Of a stretch of DNA of 64,000 nt, positions 28,445 through 36,419 are shown piece by piece; the stretch's first letter is position 1; the number at the start of each line of letters is the position of its first letter. This DNA is from Flavisolibacter tropicus (GTDB taxonomy: Bacteria; Bacteroidota; Bacteroidia; Chitinophagales; Chitinophagaceae): contig NZ_CP011390.1 of NCBI RefSeq assembly GCF_001644645.1, positions 1,426,001-1,490,000 on the forward strand, read 5' to 3'. The notes beneath the pieces are model-generated. The model did no database searches. It was not told where the DNA came from and saw nothing but the letters and a program-made list of their open reading frames with translations. The translations under genes and the position numbers were made by a program.

Positions 28445-28981
28445 ATGATCACCTCTCTACATATAAGCCCTGCCACAACTGATGACATTCCTAACCTTGT
28501 TCGGCTGGTTAATAGTGCCTACCGTGGGGATAGTGCCAAAAAAGGATGGACACACGAGGCCGACCTGATCAGTGGGACTGAGCGTATTGATGTTGCGTCA
28601 ATTAAACAAATGCTGAAGAAACCCAGTTCGGTTATACTAAAGTGTACAGATGACACAAACACAATTGTGGGGTGCGTATACTTGGATAAGCAGGCAGATA
28701 AATTATACCTGGGTATGCTTACCGTTTCCCCCGACATCCAAGCCCGGGGCATTGGGAAACGTTTATTACAGGCAGCTGATGAATATGCCCAGCAGAATCA
28801 GCTGCACCATATTATTATGACAGTCATTAATGTTCGTAAAGAGTTGATTGACTGGTACAACCGCAACGGTTATACTGATACGGGTGAGCGCCAACCCTTT
28901 CCTACCGATGGTCGCTTTGGTTTGCCTCAAACCCAACTGGAGTTTGTCGTATTGCAAAAGACCATATCTGCCGCTCCCTAA
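28445..28981 (+). CDS. GNAT N-acetyltransferase
   Basis: A 178-residue GNAT protein. Start MITSLHISPATTDDIPNLVRLVNSAYRG gives the usual beta1-alpha1. The acetyl-CoA loop is QARGIGKRLL (about 101-110) after LGMLTVSPD, and the end has VRKELIDWYNRNGYTDTGE as in families acting on small amines or antibiotics. Specificity cannot be told. It stands 66 bp before hbd on the same strand. Confidence 0.88.
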   Translation: MITSLHISPATTDDIPNLVRLVNSAYRGDSAKKGWTHEADLISGTERIDVASIKQMLKKPSSVILKCTDDTNTIVGCVYLDKQADKLYLGMLTVSPDIQARGIGKRLLQAADEYAQQNQLHHIIMTVINVRKELIDWYNRNGYTDTGERQPFPTDGRFGLPQTQLEFVVLQKTISAAP

Positions 28982-29020
28982 CATCAGAAAAGCCGTCCCG
29001 GTTATTTGCGTTTCATTTCT

Positions 29021-29028
29021 TAGGTTTG
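29021..29028 (+). promoter_or_regulatory. candidate -7 element for hbd
   Basis: TAGGTTTG matches TANNTTTG in all fixed bases, 19 bp before the hbd start codon. A TTTG lies upstream at 29005-29008 but the spacing (12 bp) is too short, so the -33 element is not resolved. Confidence 0.35.
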
Positions 29029-29047
29029 CGCCTCTTAAACTATATGA

Positions 29048-29938
29048 ATGAAAAAAGTAGCTGTAATAGGTGCGGGTACCATGGGTAATGGTATTGCACA
29101 CGTTTTTGCACAGAATGGTTTTTCTGTAAACCTTATTGATGTTTCTCAACCGCAGCTGGACAAAGCGCTGGAAACTATCTCCAAAAACTTTGACCGACAG
29201 ATTGCAAAAGGCAGCATTGGAGCAGAAATAAAGGAGGCTGCCATGAATAATATTACCTGTTTTACTACTATAGGTGCTGGTGTTGAAGAAGTAGAATTGA
29301 TTATAGAAGCCGCTACCGAAAATGTAGACCTTAAGCTGGAAATTTTTAAGCAGATAGATGTTCATGCACCAGCCAACTGCATACTTGCTACTAACACGTC
29401 TTCAATATCTATTACCAAAATAGCCTCCGTTACCAATCGTCCCGAGCAGGTAATTGGTATGCATTTCATGAACCCGGTTCCAGTAATGAAACTGGTGGAG
29501 ATCATCAATGGCTATGCTACAACAAAAGAAGTATCTACTACCATTGTAGAATTAAGCCGCCAATTAGGCAAAGTACCTTGTGTAGTAAACGACTATCCTG
29601 GCTTTATTGCCAACCGCATTTTGATGCCTATGATCAATGAAGCTATCTATAGCTTGTTTGAAGGTGTGGCTGGCGTAGAAGAAATAGATACCGTAATGAA
29701 GTTAGGTATGGCCCACCCAATGGGGCCGTTACAACTAGCCGACTTTATTGGCCTGGATGTATGTCTTAGCATTTTGAATGTATTGCATGAAGGCTTCGGC
29801 AATCCCAAATATGCTCCTTGTCCCCTGTTGGTTAACATGGTTACCGCCAAGAAACTTGGTGTCAAATCTGGCGAAGGTTTCTACACCTATACAGCCGGCA
29901 GCAAAGACATGGTAGTTAGTAAAAGTTTCAAGAAATAA
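29048..29938 (+). CDS. hbd: 3-hydroxybutyryl-CoA dehydrogenase
   Basis: A 296-residue 3-hydroxyacyl-CoA dehydrogenase. NAD-binding motif GAGTMGNG (8-15); TNTSS (115-119) carries the conserved Ser (118); catalytic His H139 in GMHFMNP; the C-terminal helical domain has NRILMPMINEAI and AHPMGPLQLADFIGLDV. It reversibly oxidises (S)-3-hydroxybutyryl-CoA to acetoacetyl-CoA with NAD(P). The length fits the single-function bacterial enzyme, with no fused hydratase. A strong terminator follows directly. Confidence 0.95.
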   Translation: MKKVAVIGAGTMGNGIAHVFAQNGFSVNLIDVSQPQLDKALETISKNFDRQIAKGSIGAEIKEAAMNNITCFTTIGAGVEEVELIIEAATENVDLKLEIFKQIDVHAPANCILATNTSSISITKIASVTNRPEQVIGMHFMNPVPVMKLVEIINGYATTKEVSTTIVELSRQLGKVPCVVNDYPGFIANRILMPMINEAIYSLFEGVAGVEEIDTVMKLGMAHPMGPLQLADFIGLDVCLSILNVLHEGFGNPKYAPCPLLVNMVTAKKLGVKSGEGFYTYTAGSKDMVVSKSFKK

Positions 29939-29939
29939 C

Positions 29940-29966
29940 AAAGGGCTGCAAAAATGCAGCCCTTTT
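29940..29966 (+). terminator. terminator after hbd
   Basis: Perfect arms aaagggctgca and tgcagcccttt with a 4-nt loop and a short T run, starting two bases past the stop codon. Confidence 0.88.
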
Positions 29967-30063
29967 AAATATTAATTCATTTCTAATGTGGCACTAGCAA
30001 GATTGCAACTACTTTCGCGACGTCAAGTACTAGTCAATAGAAATCGAAAAAGTTGGAAGGGTG

Positions 30064-30687
30064 TTAATTCACTTTCCTAACATCTAAGGAATGCAGTTCT
30101 TTTAATTGTTTTAGACAGGAATCTTCATCAGCTTTTGGCACACCTATTTTAGTCCGGCAAAAGAGCTGCATTTCATTTTCTAATACCACACAACCGAAAC
30201 GTTTTACAATCAGCATCACCTCATTCATTAACGTATAGTCGAAGTTAAGCTCATATTCTACCAGTACAGGCTTTTGCAAAATACGTGTCAACTGCAGGGC
30301 TAATGTAGTTGAAGTTTTATAGGCATTGATCAAACCAGGCACTCCTAACAATGTACCTCCAAAATAACGTACCACTACTACGGCAGTATTAGTCAACCCC
30401 TTGCTATCGATCTGCCCTAAAATTGGCTTGCCGGCTGAACCAGAAGGTTCTCCATCATCACCAGCCCGAAAATTGTTCATATCAAATCCTAAGCGGTAAC
30501 CAAAACAATGATGCACCGCTTTTGGATGTTCTTCTTTCAGCGCTTTCCAACGCTTCTTAAAGTCTTCTGCAGTTTGTATAGGAAAGGCATAGGCCAGAAA
30601 CCGGCTTCCCCGGTCTTTATATTCGGCCACCGCCTCTTTCTCAATCGTATTGTACGTATCCTTCATGAAGGCCGCAAAAGTAGGCAT
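30064..30687 (-). CDS. IMPACT/YigZ family protein
   Basis: A 207-residue UPF0029/YigZ protein. Signature GDDGEPSGSAGKPIL (about 77-91) and VVVRYFGGTLLGVPGLINAY (about 105-124) in the N-terminal IMPACT domain; the C-terminal half is the ferredoxin-like DUF1949-type domain. The family is widespread; the eukaryotic member inhibits GCN2, while the bacterial role is unsettled (translation-related binding has been suggested). An internal Met at codon 8 is an alternative start. Confidence 0.9.
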   Translation of the reverse strand: MPTFAAFMKDTYNTIEKEAVAEYKDRGSRFLAYAFPIQTAEDFKKRWKALKEEHPKAVHHCFGYRLGFDMNNFRAGDDGEPSGSAGKPILGQIDSKGLTNTAVVVVRYFGGTLLGVPGLINAYKTSTTLALQLTRILQKPVLVEYELNFDYTLMNEVMLIVKRFGCVVLENEMQLFCRTKIGVPKADEDSCLKQLKELHSLDVRKVN

Positions 30688-30742
30688 AAATGCTATGTTT
30701 CACGCAGAAGGGAGAATTTCATATTGCAGGTTGCAAATTACC

Positions 30743-31624
30743 TTAACCAAATGCGATTAAGGCAATGGCACCAATAGCCAGAAGTATTCCTATCCAATTA
30801 ATAATCGATAGTTTTTCTTTAAACAGTAAAGCTGCCATTATAGAGCTAAAAAGTACAATGCCCATATTGTTCATAGGAATAATGGCTGCGCTGTTACCCG
30901 GGCTATCTTTCAATACTTTAACCAGGCACCAGATGGAAAAATAATTGGGTACACCAATTAATATACCAGCTAAAATACTGTAAGGGTTAAAGCGTTGCTT
31001 GCCTTTAAGAACAAAAATTAGTAAGGCGATTAAACCAAAGGTGCTGGCTGTACCAAATGAAGCAATGAGGTATGCATTACTATTTGATTCATTCAAGAAG
31101 CTTTGCTCTACATACTTTACCAGTGTATCTAACGATCCGCTTCCAATGAATAAAATAACAGGTAGTATTATAGGCAATAAACCCAACGGCTTTTGCTTAT
31201 CCGTAGGATCTTTTTTGTGCGGTATACAGGTAAATATTACAGCAACCAACGCCAAAAGCACCCCCACTATTTTTAGCCATGTTGGCTCTTCATTGTACAA
31301 GTAAATGGAAAAAGCAAAAGGAATAACCAATGAAAGCCTGTTGGCAACAGACGCTACCGTTACCCCCAATTTTTGTGTAGTGTACCCTATGACATTAAAT
31401 AGACTTATAAATATAGAGCCCATAATCAAGGCCCACTTAAACCAAGGCTCTTGAATGGATTCACTATTTAACGGGAAGGCGCCATTTACAATAGAACCCG
31501 TTATCACACAGGTCAAATAATTAAAAACAATTGCCTGAAAAGCAGGAATATTATAGCGCTCTACTACCTTAAAAGACAGTGTGAGATAAGACGTTAATAC
31601 AATGGATCCAAGTAAATAGAACAA
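30743..31624 (-). CDS. EamA/DMT-family transporter
   Basis: A 293-residue inner-membrane protein with about ten hydrophobic helices arranged as two EamA-like halves (AFQAIVFNYLTCVITG in the first; YFSIWCLVKVLKDSPGNSAAIIPMNNMGIVLFSSIMAALLFKEKLS in the second is the typical end motif region). A central basic segment (HKKDPTDKQK) is probably cytosolic. The substrate is unknown. It lies 12 bp after ribD and is probably co-transcribed with it, which could hint at a flavin-related substrate, but this is weak. Confidence 0.88.
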   Translation of the reverse strand: MFYLLGSIVLTSYLTLSFKVVERYNIPAFQAIVFNYLTCVITGSIVNGAFPLNSESIQEPWFKWALIMGSIFISLFNVIGYTTQKLGVTVASVANRLSLVIPFAFSIYLYNEEPTWLKIVGVLLALVAVIFTCIPHKKDPTDKQKPLGLLPIILPVILFIGSGSLDTLVKYVEQSFLNESNSNAYLIASFGTASTFGLIALLIFVLKGKQRFNPYSILAGILIGVPNYFSIWCLVKVLKDSPGNSAAIIPMNNMGIVLFSSIMAALLFKEKLSIINWIGILLAIGAIALIAFG

Positions 31625-31636
31625 AGGTGTACAGTT

Positions 31637-32710
31637 TTAGTCGAGCAATTTTTTATAGGAACGGATACAGTCTGATTGCACTATTTGCGAGAGAACTAAG
31701 TCATGGTTTTTTAAAATTGGTGCTGCCAATCCTTCACCAAGAGCCAGCTTCTCATTTGTAATTACACAAGCCTCATCCCACATACCCTCATCAATAAAAC
31801 TTTGTAGTAGTCGCGTCCCTCCTTCTACCAGCACAGACTGTATATTTAGCTGGTATAAGGCATTAGTGATCTGGTGCACAAGACTCAAATCTTCCGTAAC
31901 CTGGTAAGATTGAAGACCAACCAGATACCAGTCAATATTCTTTTGCAACTGGAGTGTGTGCTTATGCTTATTAAAAACAATTGTAGGAGTAACGCCATCG
32001 AACAGCTGCAATGTTGAGGGCAAACGCAGATCCATATCTACCACCAGGCGAATGGGGTCTTTACCAGGCCAAAGCCTTGTGGTTAGTGAGGGATCATCAT
32101 ACAAGGCAGTATTCGTTCCTACAAGAATTGACATTTGTTGGCTACGCCAGAGATGAACCAATCGATTCGTATAGGCGTTACTGATAAGCACACGACTATA
32201 ATCATCATTAGCGATTTTACCATCAGCAGTTTGCGCCCACTTCAATACAATAAATGGCCGGTGCTTGGTATGAAAGGTAAAAAAACGTTTATTGATAGCG
32301 AGGCACTCCTTTTCAAGAACCCCCAATGTTACTGATACACCAGCCGCTCTTAGTTTCTCTATGCCTTTTCCATTGACTTCACTAAATGGATCGCGGCAAC
32401 CAACCACAACTTGCTTAATACCCTTTGTAATGATCAGATCGGCACAGGGTGGCGTTTTTCCAAAATGCGCACAGGGTTCTAATGAAACATAAATTGTAGC
32501 TTCTGGTATCAAGGACTTGTCCTCATCCGCCACACTATTAATACAATTCACTTCAGCATGCGCCTGACCATATTGGCGGTGATAGCCCTCACCTATGATG
32601 CGGCCATTATACACCAACACAGCACCAACCATAGGATTGGGAGCAACGGATCCCTCTCCTAGTTGTGCCAACTGCAGACACCGGTACATGTATGTTTCGT
32701 GCATTGCCAA
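31637..32710 (-). CDS. ribD: bifunctional riboflavin biosynthesis deaminase/reductase
   Basis: A 357-residue RibD. The deaminase half (1-145) has the zinc motif HAEVNC (with the His and Glu) and EPCAHFGKTPPC with both zinc cysteines; the reductase half has RPFIVLKWAQTADGKIA and SVLVEGGTRLLQSFIDE. It carries out the second and third steps of riboflavin synthesis from GTP. The start (MAMHETYMYRCLQLA) matches the family N-terminus. I looked for an FMN riboswitch in the 228 bp upstream and saw none. Confidence 0.95.
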   Translation of the reverse strand: MAMHETYMYRCLQLAQLGEGSVAPNPMVGAVLVYNGRIIGEGYHRQYGQAHAEVNCINSVADEDKSLIPEATIYVSLEPCAHFGKTPPCADLIITKGIKQVVVGCRDPFSEVNGKGIEKLRAAGVSVTLGVLEKECLAINKRFFTFHTKHRPFIVLKWAQTADGKIANDDYSRVLISNAYTNRLVHLWRSQQMSILVGTNTALYDDPSLTTRLWPGKDPIRLVVDMDLRLPSTLQLFDGVTPTIVFNKHKHTLQLQKNIDWYLVGLQSYQVTEDLSLVHQITNALYQLNIQSVLVEGGTRLLQSFIDEGMWDEACVITNEKLALGEGLAAPILKNHDLVLSQIVQSDCIRSYKKLLD

Positions 32711-32763
32711 AATTCAAAAGTAAAGAGTAAAGTTATAACTCCCTTTAGTAAACCTAATAAGTT

Positions 32764-32865
32764 CGGGATGCGAGAATCGGCAATCGGGTGCAGCTTACAG
32801 CAGCAAGCTCCAATGAATCGTTTTAAGGTGTACTATCATGATTGCCGATTCCCGCTTCCTAATAA
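32764..32865. repeat. imperfect inverted repeat in the ribD-prmC intergenic region
   Basis: The 16-nt gcgagaatcggcaatc near 32768 is mirrored by gattgccgattcccgc near 32838 (15 of 16 complementary). The left arm shows a 7-bp word pattern (gaatcgg, caatcgg). It lies between divergent ribD and prmC. Confidence 0.45.
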
Positions 32866-32938
32866 AAACGCTATTACCATTTAAGATAACTTCTCACTAA
32901 GTTTGATCTGCAAAAGTATTGTCTTCAAATAATATGCG

Positions 32939-33862
32939 ATGAAAACAGGAGCAGCAGAACAATGGTTACGCCAGCAGCTAAAGAATATATACGAGGAAAA
33001 CGAGGCTAATAATATAGCAGCCATGGCGATGGAGCACATTACACAGGCCAATAAAATGGAGCGGGTTCAAAGACAAGAAGAATTATTAAATGAAAAACAG
33101 CTGCAGCAACTAACAGTGATAGAACAGCGATTACATCAACATGAACCCATTCAATATGTTTTAGGAGAGGCCTGGTTTTACAACATGAAGCTGTTTGTAG
33201 ACAAACATGTTTTAATTCCCCGCCCTGAAACTGAGGAGTTGGTGTATTGGATAATCAATGATGTTAAGGCAAAAGGTCTTGATGTATTTCAACGTGGTTC
33301 TGCCGATGCCACTTCACAACTTAAAATTCTTGACATAGGCACAGGCAGTGGCTGCATTGCTTTAGCGCTTAAAAACGAGATACCGAGAGCTGAAGTTTGG
33401 GGATGTGATGTAAGTGAAGAGGCCTTAAATGTAGCCCGTAGAAATGGTTCAGAGCTTGATATCCGGGTCGACTTCCAAGGTGTCAATATTTTGGATGACG
33501 CACAGCAAAAATTATTACCAACAGTTGATATCATTGTCAGCAACCCGCCCTATATCCCACTAAAGGATAAAAACAGCATGCATGCCAATGTGCTAAATCA
33601 TGAGCCGCACCTGGCCTTATTTGTTCCGGATAATGATGCGTTGAAGTTCTATAAAGCCATTGCCCATTTTGCAAAGAAACGGCTCCACGCCAATGGCCTT
33701 CTTTATTTTGAAATACATGAAGATTTAGGAGAAGCTGTAGTAGCCTTATTAGAAAGCGAAGGATATCAAGCCGAACTCAAAAAAGATATGCAGGGGAAAG
33801 AAAGGATGGTGAAGGCGGAAAGAATAATGAACAAGGAACAAGGAATGATGAGTGATGAGTGA
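32939..33862 (+). CDS. prmC: peptide chain release factor N5-glutamine methyltransferase
   Basis: A 307-residue PrmC. It has the N-terminal helical domain, LIPRPETEELV, SAM motif LDIGTGSGCIALALK, and the diagnostic NPPYIP that binds the target Gln. It methylates the GGQ glutamine of RF1/RF2. The last 12 residues (IMNKEQGMMSDE, 296-307) and the stop codon are encoded by a 7-bp repeat tract and have no counterpart in the family, so the native end has probably been extended or replaced. Confidence 0.94.
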   Translation: MKTGAAEQWLRQQLKNIYEENEANNIAAMAMEHITQANKMERVQRQEELLNEKQLQQLTVIEQRLHQHEPIQYVLGEAWFYNMKLFVDKHVLIPRPETEELVYWIINDVKAKGLDVFQRGSADATSQLKILDIGTGSGCIALALKNEIPRAEVWGCDVSEEALNVARRNGSELDIRVDFQGVNILDDAQQKLLPTVDIIVSNPPYIPLKDKNSMHANVLNHEPHLALFVPDNDALKFYKAIAHFAKKRLHANGLLYFEIHEDLGEAVVALLESEGYQAELKKDMQGKERMVKAERIMNKEQGMMSDE

Positions 33863-33877
33863 TGAGTAATGAGAGAT
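33822..33877. repeat. heptanucleotide-period repeat tract at the prmC 3' end
   Basis: Eight 7-bp words: gaataat, gaacaag twice, gaatgat, gagtgat twice, gagtaat, gagagat. The first five and a half are inside the prmC frame and supply its stop codon. The order of words closely follows the tract at 11115-11163. Confidence 0.85.
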
Positions 33878-33909
33878 TGAATGTTCACTGTACAATATAG
33901 ATAGCAGAA

Positions 33910-33958
33910 AATTAAATAGAAAAGCACTCCGCCAAGTGGAGTGCTTTTCTATTTAATT
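33910..33958. terminator. bidirectional terminator after prmC
   Basis: A 21-bp perfect stem (33910-33930 with 33938-33958) and 7-nt loop; A/T-rich outer stem gives T runs in both directions. It can serve prmC (plus) and read-through from exbD (minus). Confidence 0.8.
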
Positions 33959-34004
33959 GCTCTTTTTATTCTATGCGTTTCTCCGTGTTTCTGCGCCTTA
34001 TCGA

Positions 34005-34082
34005 GAAGCCTAGCCCTCCCTTTAGGGGCCGGGGTGCTGCGCTGGCCTTTCACGTCTCACGATTGACGTTTCACGATTTTCT
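34005..34082. repeat. GC-rich dispersed element plus 7-bp repeat
   Basis: 34010-34046 resembles the GC-rich element at 10079. It runs directly into a 7-bp tract: tttcacg at 34048, tctcacg, attgacg, tttcacg at 34069. The tract ends 7 bp from the exbD stop codon. Confidence 0.6.
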
Positions 34083-34487
34083 TTACTGCCCATTCTTATC
34101 TACTGCCAGCACCGACTTCGCTCCCATTTCACGAGCTACCCGCATAACTGCTACCACGTAGTCAATAGGAACTGTTTTATCAGCATTGATAACAACCGTA
34201 GGGTCTTGTGTTTCTTTTTGAATTAAAGGGCGTAATGCTGTAACCAAGGCACTGTCGCTCTCTACGCGTGCGGTGCCTACATAGTAAACTTTATTCGCAT
34301 CAATGGAAACAACCACTGTTTGCTTGGCTTTTGTATCGCTTTTTGATTTTGGAGCAGACAACTTAATTACGTTGGGATTTGCCAAAGTTGCCGCTATCAA
34401 AAAGAATAACAACAGGATAAACAAGATATCATTTAATGGCCCTGTATGTATTTCTGTATGTGCCTTTAACTTTCTTCTGATGTTCAT
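34083..34487 (-). CDS. exbD: ExbD/TolR-family energy transducer subunit
   Basis: A 134-residue biopolymer-transport protein. One N-terminal membrane helix (about 19-37) bears the proton-carrying Asp (D20 in PLNDILFILLLFF). The periplasmic domain follows (VVVSIDANKVYYVG ... PTVVINADKTVPIDYVVAVMRVAREMGAKSV is the typical end). With ExbB it uses the proton gradient to drive TonB- or Tol-type work at the outer membrane. No TonB gene is next to it. It is 82 bp after exbB. Confidence 0.9.
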   Translation of the reverse strand: MNIRRKLKAHTEIHTGPLNDILFILLLFFLIAATLANPNVIKLSAPKSKSDTKAKQTVVVSIDANKVYYVGTARVESDSALVTALRPLIQKETQDPTVVINADKTVPIDYVVAVMRVAREMGAKSVLAVDKNGQ

Positions 34488-34569
34488 AGAACCAAGATTA
34501 ATTAAATGAGAGGATGAAGTTTCTTTAAACAGGTATTTATAGTCAAGATATTTAACTATAAACTACATC

Positions 34570-35268
34570 CTATCTCGTTGGCTCCTGTAGGATATCAATA
34601 AACTCCGCACTGGAAGCTTCCATTTTATTGGCTGTCTTGTCTACCTGGGTAGACAGATAGTTATGAGCGATATAGGCTAACAAACCAATGATCAAACCCG
34701 TGGCAGAAGTCACCATCTTTGTATAGATACCATTAGCCATGGATTGGATGGTAAACTCACCCGTTGCGGCTAGCTTATAGAACAATTGGAACATACCCAC
34801 AATGGTACCCAAGAAACCAAACATAGGGGCAATACCAGCAATCAGGGAAAGAATACCCAGGTTGCGCTCCATATTGTACAACTCCAGCTTACCCACATTT
34901 TCCATGCTCTTTTCGATATTATCGATTGGTTTTCCAATGCGCTGAATACCCTTATCAATGATACGCGCCACTGGATTATTGGTATTTTTTGCAAAGCTGC
35001 GGGCTGCAGTAACATTCCCATTTACAATATGGTCACGAATAATATTCATGAAATTACTATCAATACTAGACGCCTTGCGCAACGCCATTAGACGTTCAAA
35101 GAAGACATAGATCGTGGCCAGGAACAAAACAGCAAGTGGTACCATCAACCAGCCACCGAGTGTCAGCAACTCTCCTAAACTAATACTTCCGTCTTTATTG
35201 GCATCGTTTTCGGCTACGGCATTTGCAATTCGGGTAGTGGTATCAACGATCTGAAGCAGGTTTATCAT
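34570..35268 (-). CDS. exbB: MotA/TolQ/ExbB proton-channel subunit
   Basis: A 232-residue membrane protein with three helices: about 36-58, then two after the cytosolic loop (GILSLIAGIAPMFGFLGTIVGMFQLF at about 135-160, and MVTSATGLIIGLLAYIAHNYL at about 185-205). The T/P-rich helix signature fits the TolQ/ExbB family. The start (MINLLQIVDTTTRIA) gives a short extra N-terminal segment with NDANKDGSISLGE, an EF-hand-like acidic string that is unusual for the family. Paired with exbD downstream. Confidence 0.9.
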   Translation of the reverse strand: MINLLQIVDTTTRIANAVAENDANKDGSISLGELLTLGGWLMVPLAVLFLATIYVFFERLMALRKASSIDSNFMNIIRDHIVNGNVTAARSFAKNTNNPVARIIDKGIQRIGKPIDNIEKSMENVGKLELYNMERNLGILSLIAGIAPMFGFLGTIVGMFQLFYKLAATGEFTIQSMANGIYTKMVTSATGLIIGLLAYIAHNYLSTQVDKTANKMEASSAEFIDILQEPTR

Positions 35269-35344
35269 ATCCTTTTGGTCTTTAATGTACTAATCGGTTC
35301 AATAACGTTTGGCAAAAATGAATATTGTTTCAAATATAAGAGGT

Positions 35345-35371
35345 AAAAAAAATGTCACCGTTTAAGTGACA
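35345..35371 (-). terminator. terminator after the SPFH gene
   Basis: On the minus strand tgtcac, 7-nt loop, gtgaca and then TTTTTTTT, 30 bp after the SPFH stop codon. It separates that gene from exbB. Confidence 0.88.
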
Positions 35372-35402
35372 TATAAGATTGTTAATTCTTTAACAAAGCT
35401 CC

Positions 35403-36359
35403 CTATACCCCGTTTATTCCGTGTGTCGTTCCCGCTTGTTTCACCATTAAGGCCTGGATCTGCTTCATGGTCTTTTCCATTCCATCGGCACTGCCATCCA
35501 GGAAAATGATGTTTCCTTTACCATATTCAGCAAAATTCTTTACAGCCTCGGTCCACATACTGAACAGGATCACATTGGTATCCAGGTTCGCTTGCTTCAT
35601 TTGTTCGGCCGCCTCTGTCATACCGCGTGCTACTTCTTGGCGGAACAGGGCCACCCCTTGACCACGCAAACGGGCCGCTTCGCGCTCGGCTTCTGCGGCA
35701 ATCTTTATGGCATTACCTTCTGCCTCAGCACCTTTTGTTTTAGTAATCAATAAGGCTTGTCCTTCATTCTCAGCTGCCGCTTTCAAATTGTTAGAAGCCA
35801 CCACCTTACTCATACTGTCCATAATAGCTTTATCGAACGTAATATCATTGATCTGTAGATCTTGTAAATGATACCCCCATTGCTCCAGCGTATGGTCAAT
35901 CTGGTCTTTTACATAATCAACGATTTCCTTTCGTTGTCCAAGAATCTCTGATTGCCGCTTCGTAGCCACAAAGGCACGTATAGAACCTTCAATCGTTCGG
36001 GTTAATGCCTGCATTAAATCTCTATCACTGATAAAAACAAAAGCTACCCGCTTAATGGTTTCTTCATCTTGGTTTTGAACGGAATAAAGCAGCATGCTTT
36101 TAAAATAAACATTGGCTTGGTCAATCGTTACAGCCTGAAATTCCATTTCTACTGATCGGTTCTGTACCGATATTTTTTTCATTACTTGTTCCAGGAAAGG
36201 AATTTTGAAATTGAGTCCCGGCCGGGCGGCACGACGGTATTTACCAAACATGGTAATAACGCCTACATATCCTTGGTTGATTGTAAATAAACCACTAAAA
36301 AAAATCAGGATAATTAAAATAAGCCACCAATTGTTGGCCAGCCATTGTGCGATATTCAT
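35403..36359 (-). CDS. SPFH-domain (stomatin/prohibitin-like) membrane protein
   Basis: A 318-residue protein from the Met at 36359 (MNIAQWLANNWW); the frame opens nine codons earlier, but those codons are polar and precede the membrane helix less well. One N-terminal helix (about 8-28) is followed by the SPFH/band-7 domain (GYVGVITMFGKYRR, PGLNFKIPFLEQ) and a coiled-coil Ala/Glu-rich stretch (KTKGAEAEGNAIKIAAEAEREAARLRGQG is part of it). Such proteins oligomerise in membrane microdomains and often modulate proteases. No NfeD partner is adjacent. Confidence 0.9.
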   Translation of the reverse strand: MNIAQWLANNWWLILIILIFFSGLFTINQGYVGVITMFGKYRRAARPGLNFKIPFLEQVMKKISVQNRSVEMEFQAVTIDQANVYFKSMLLYSVQNQDEETIKRVAFVFISDRDLMQALTRTIEGSIRAFVATKRQSEILGQRKEIVDYVKDQIDHTLEQWGYHLQDLQINDITFDKAIMDSMSKVVASNNLKAAAENEGQALLITKTKGAEAEGNAIKIAAEAEREAARLRGQGVALFRQEVARGMTEAAEQMKQANLDTNVILFSMWTEAVKNFAEYGKGNIIFLDGSADGMEKTMKQIQALMVKQAGTTHGINGV

Positions 36360-36419
36360 AAGTGTCAGTTTTGAAATGTGATACAAATTACGAAGGATGG
36401 CGCAATAAAAACGAAATGA

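Noticed and set aside
28766..29365. Minus-strand ORF of 199 codons
   Set aside because: It overlaps the GNAT gene and hbd, both well-supported by motifs; its translation is Phe/Tyr/Asn-rich noise.
32711..32938. FMN riboswitch before ribD
   Set aside because: The conserved helical and loop segments of the RFN element were not found; only an imperfect inverted repeat is present.
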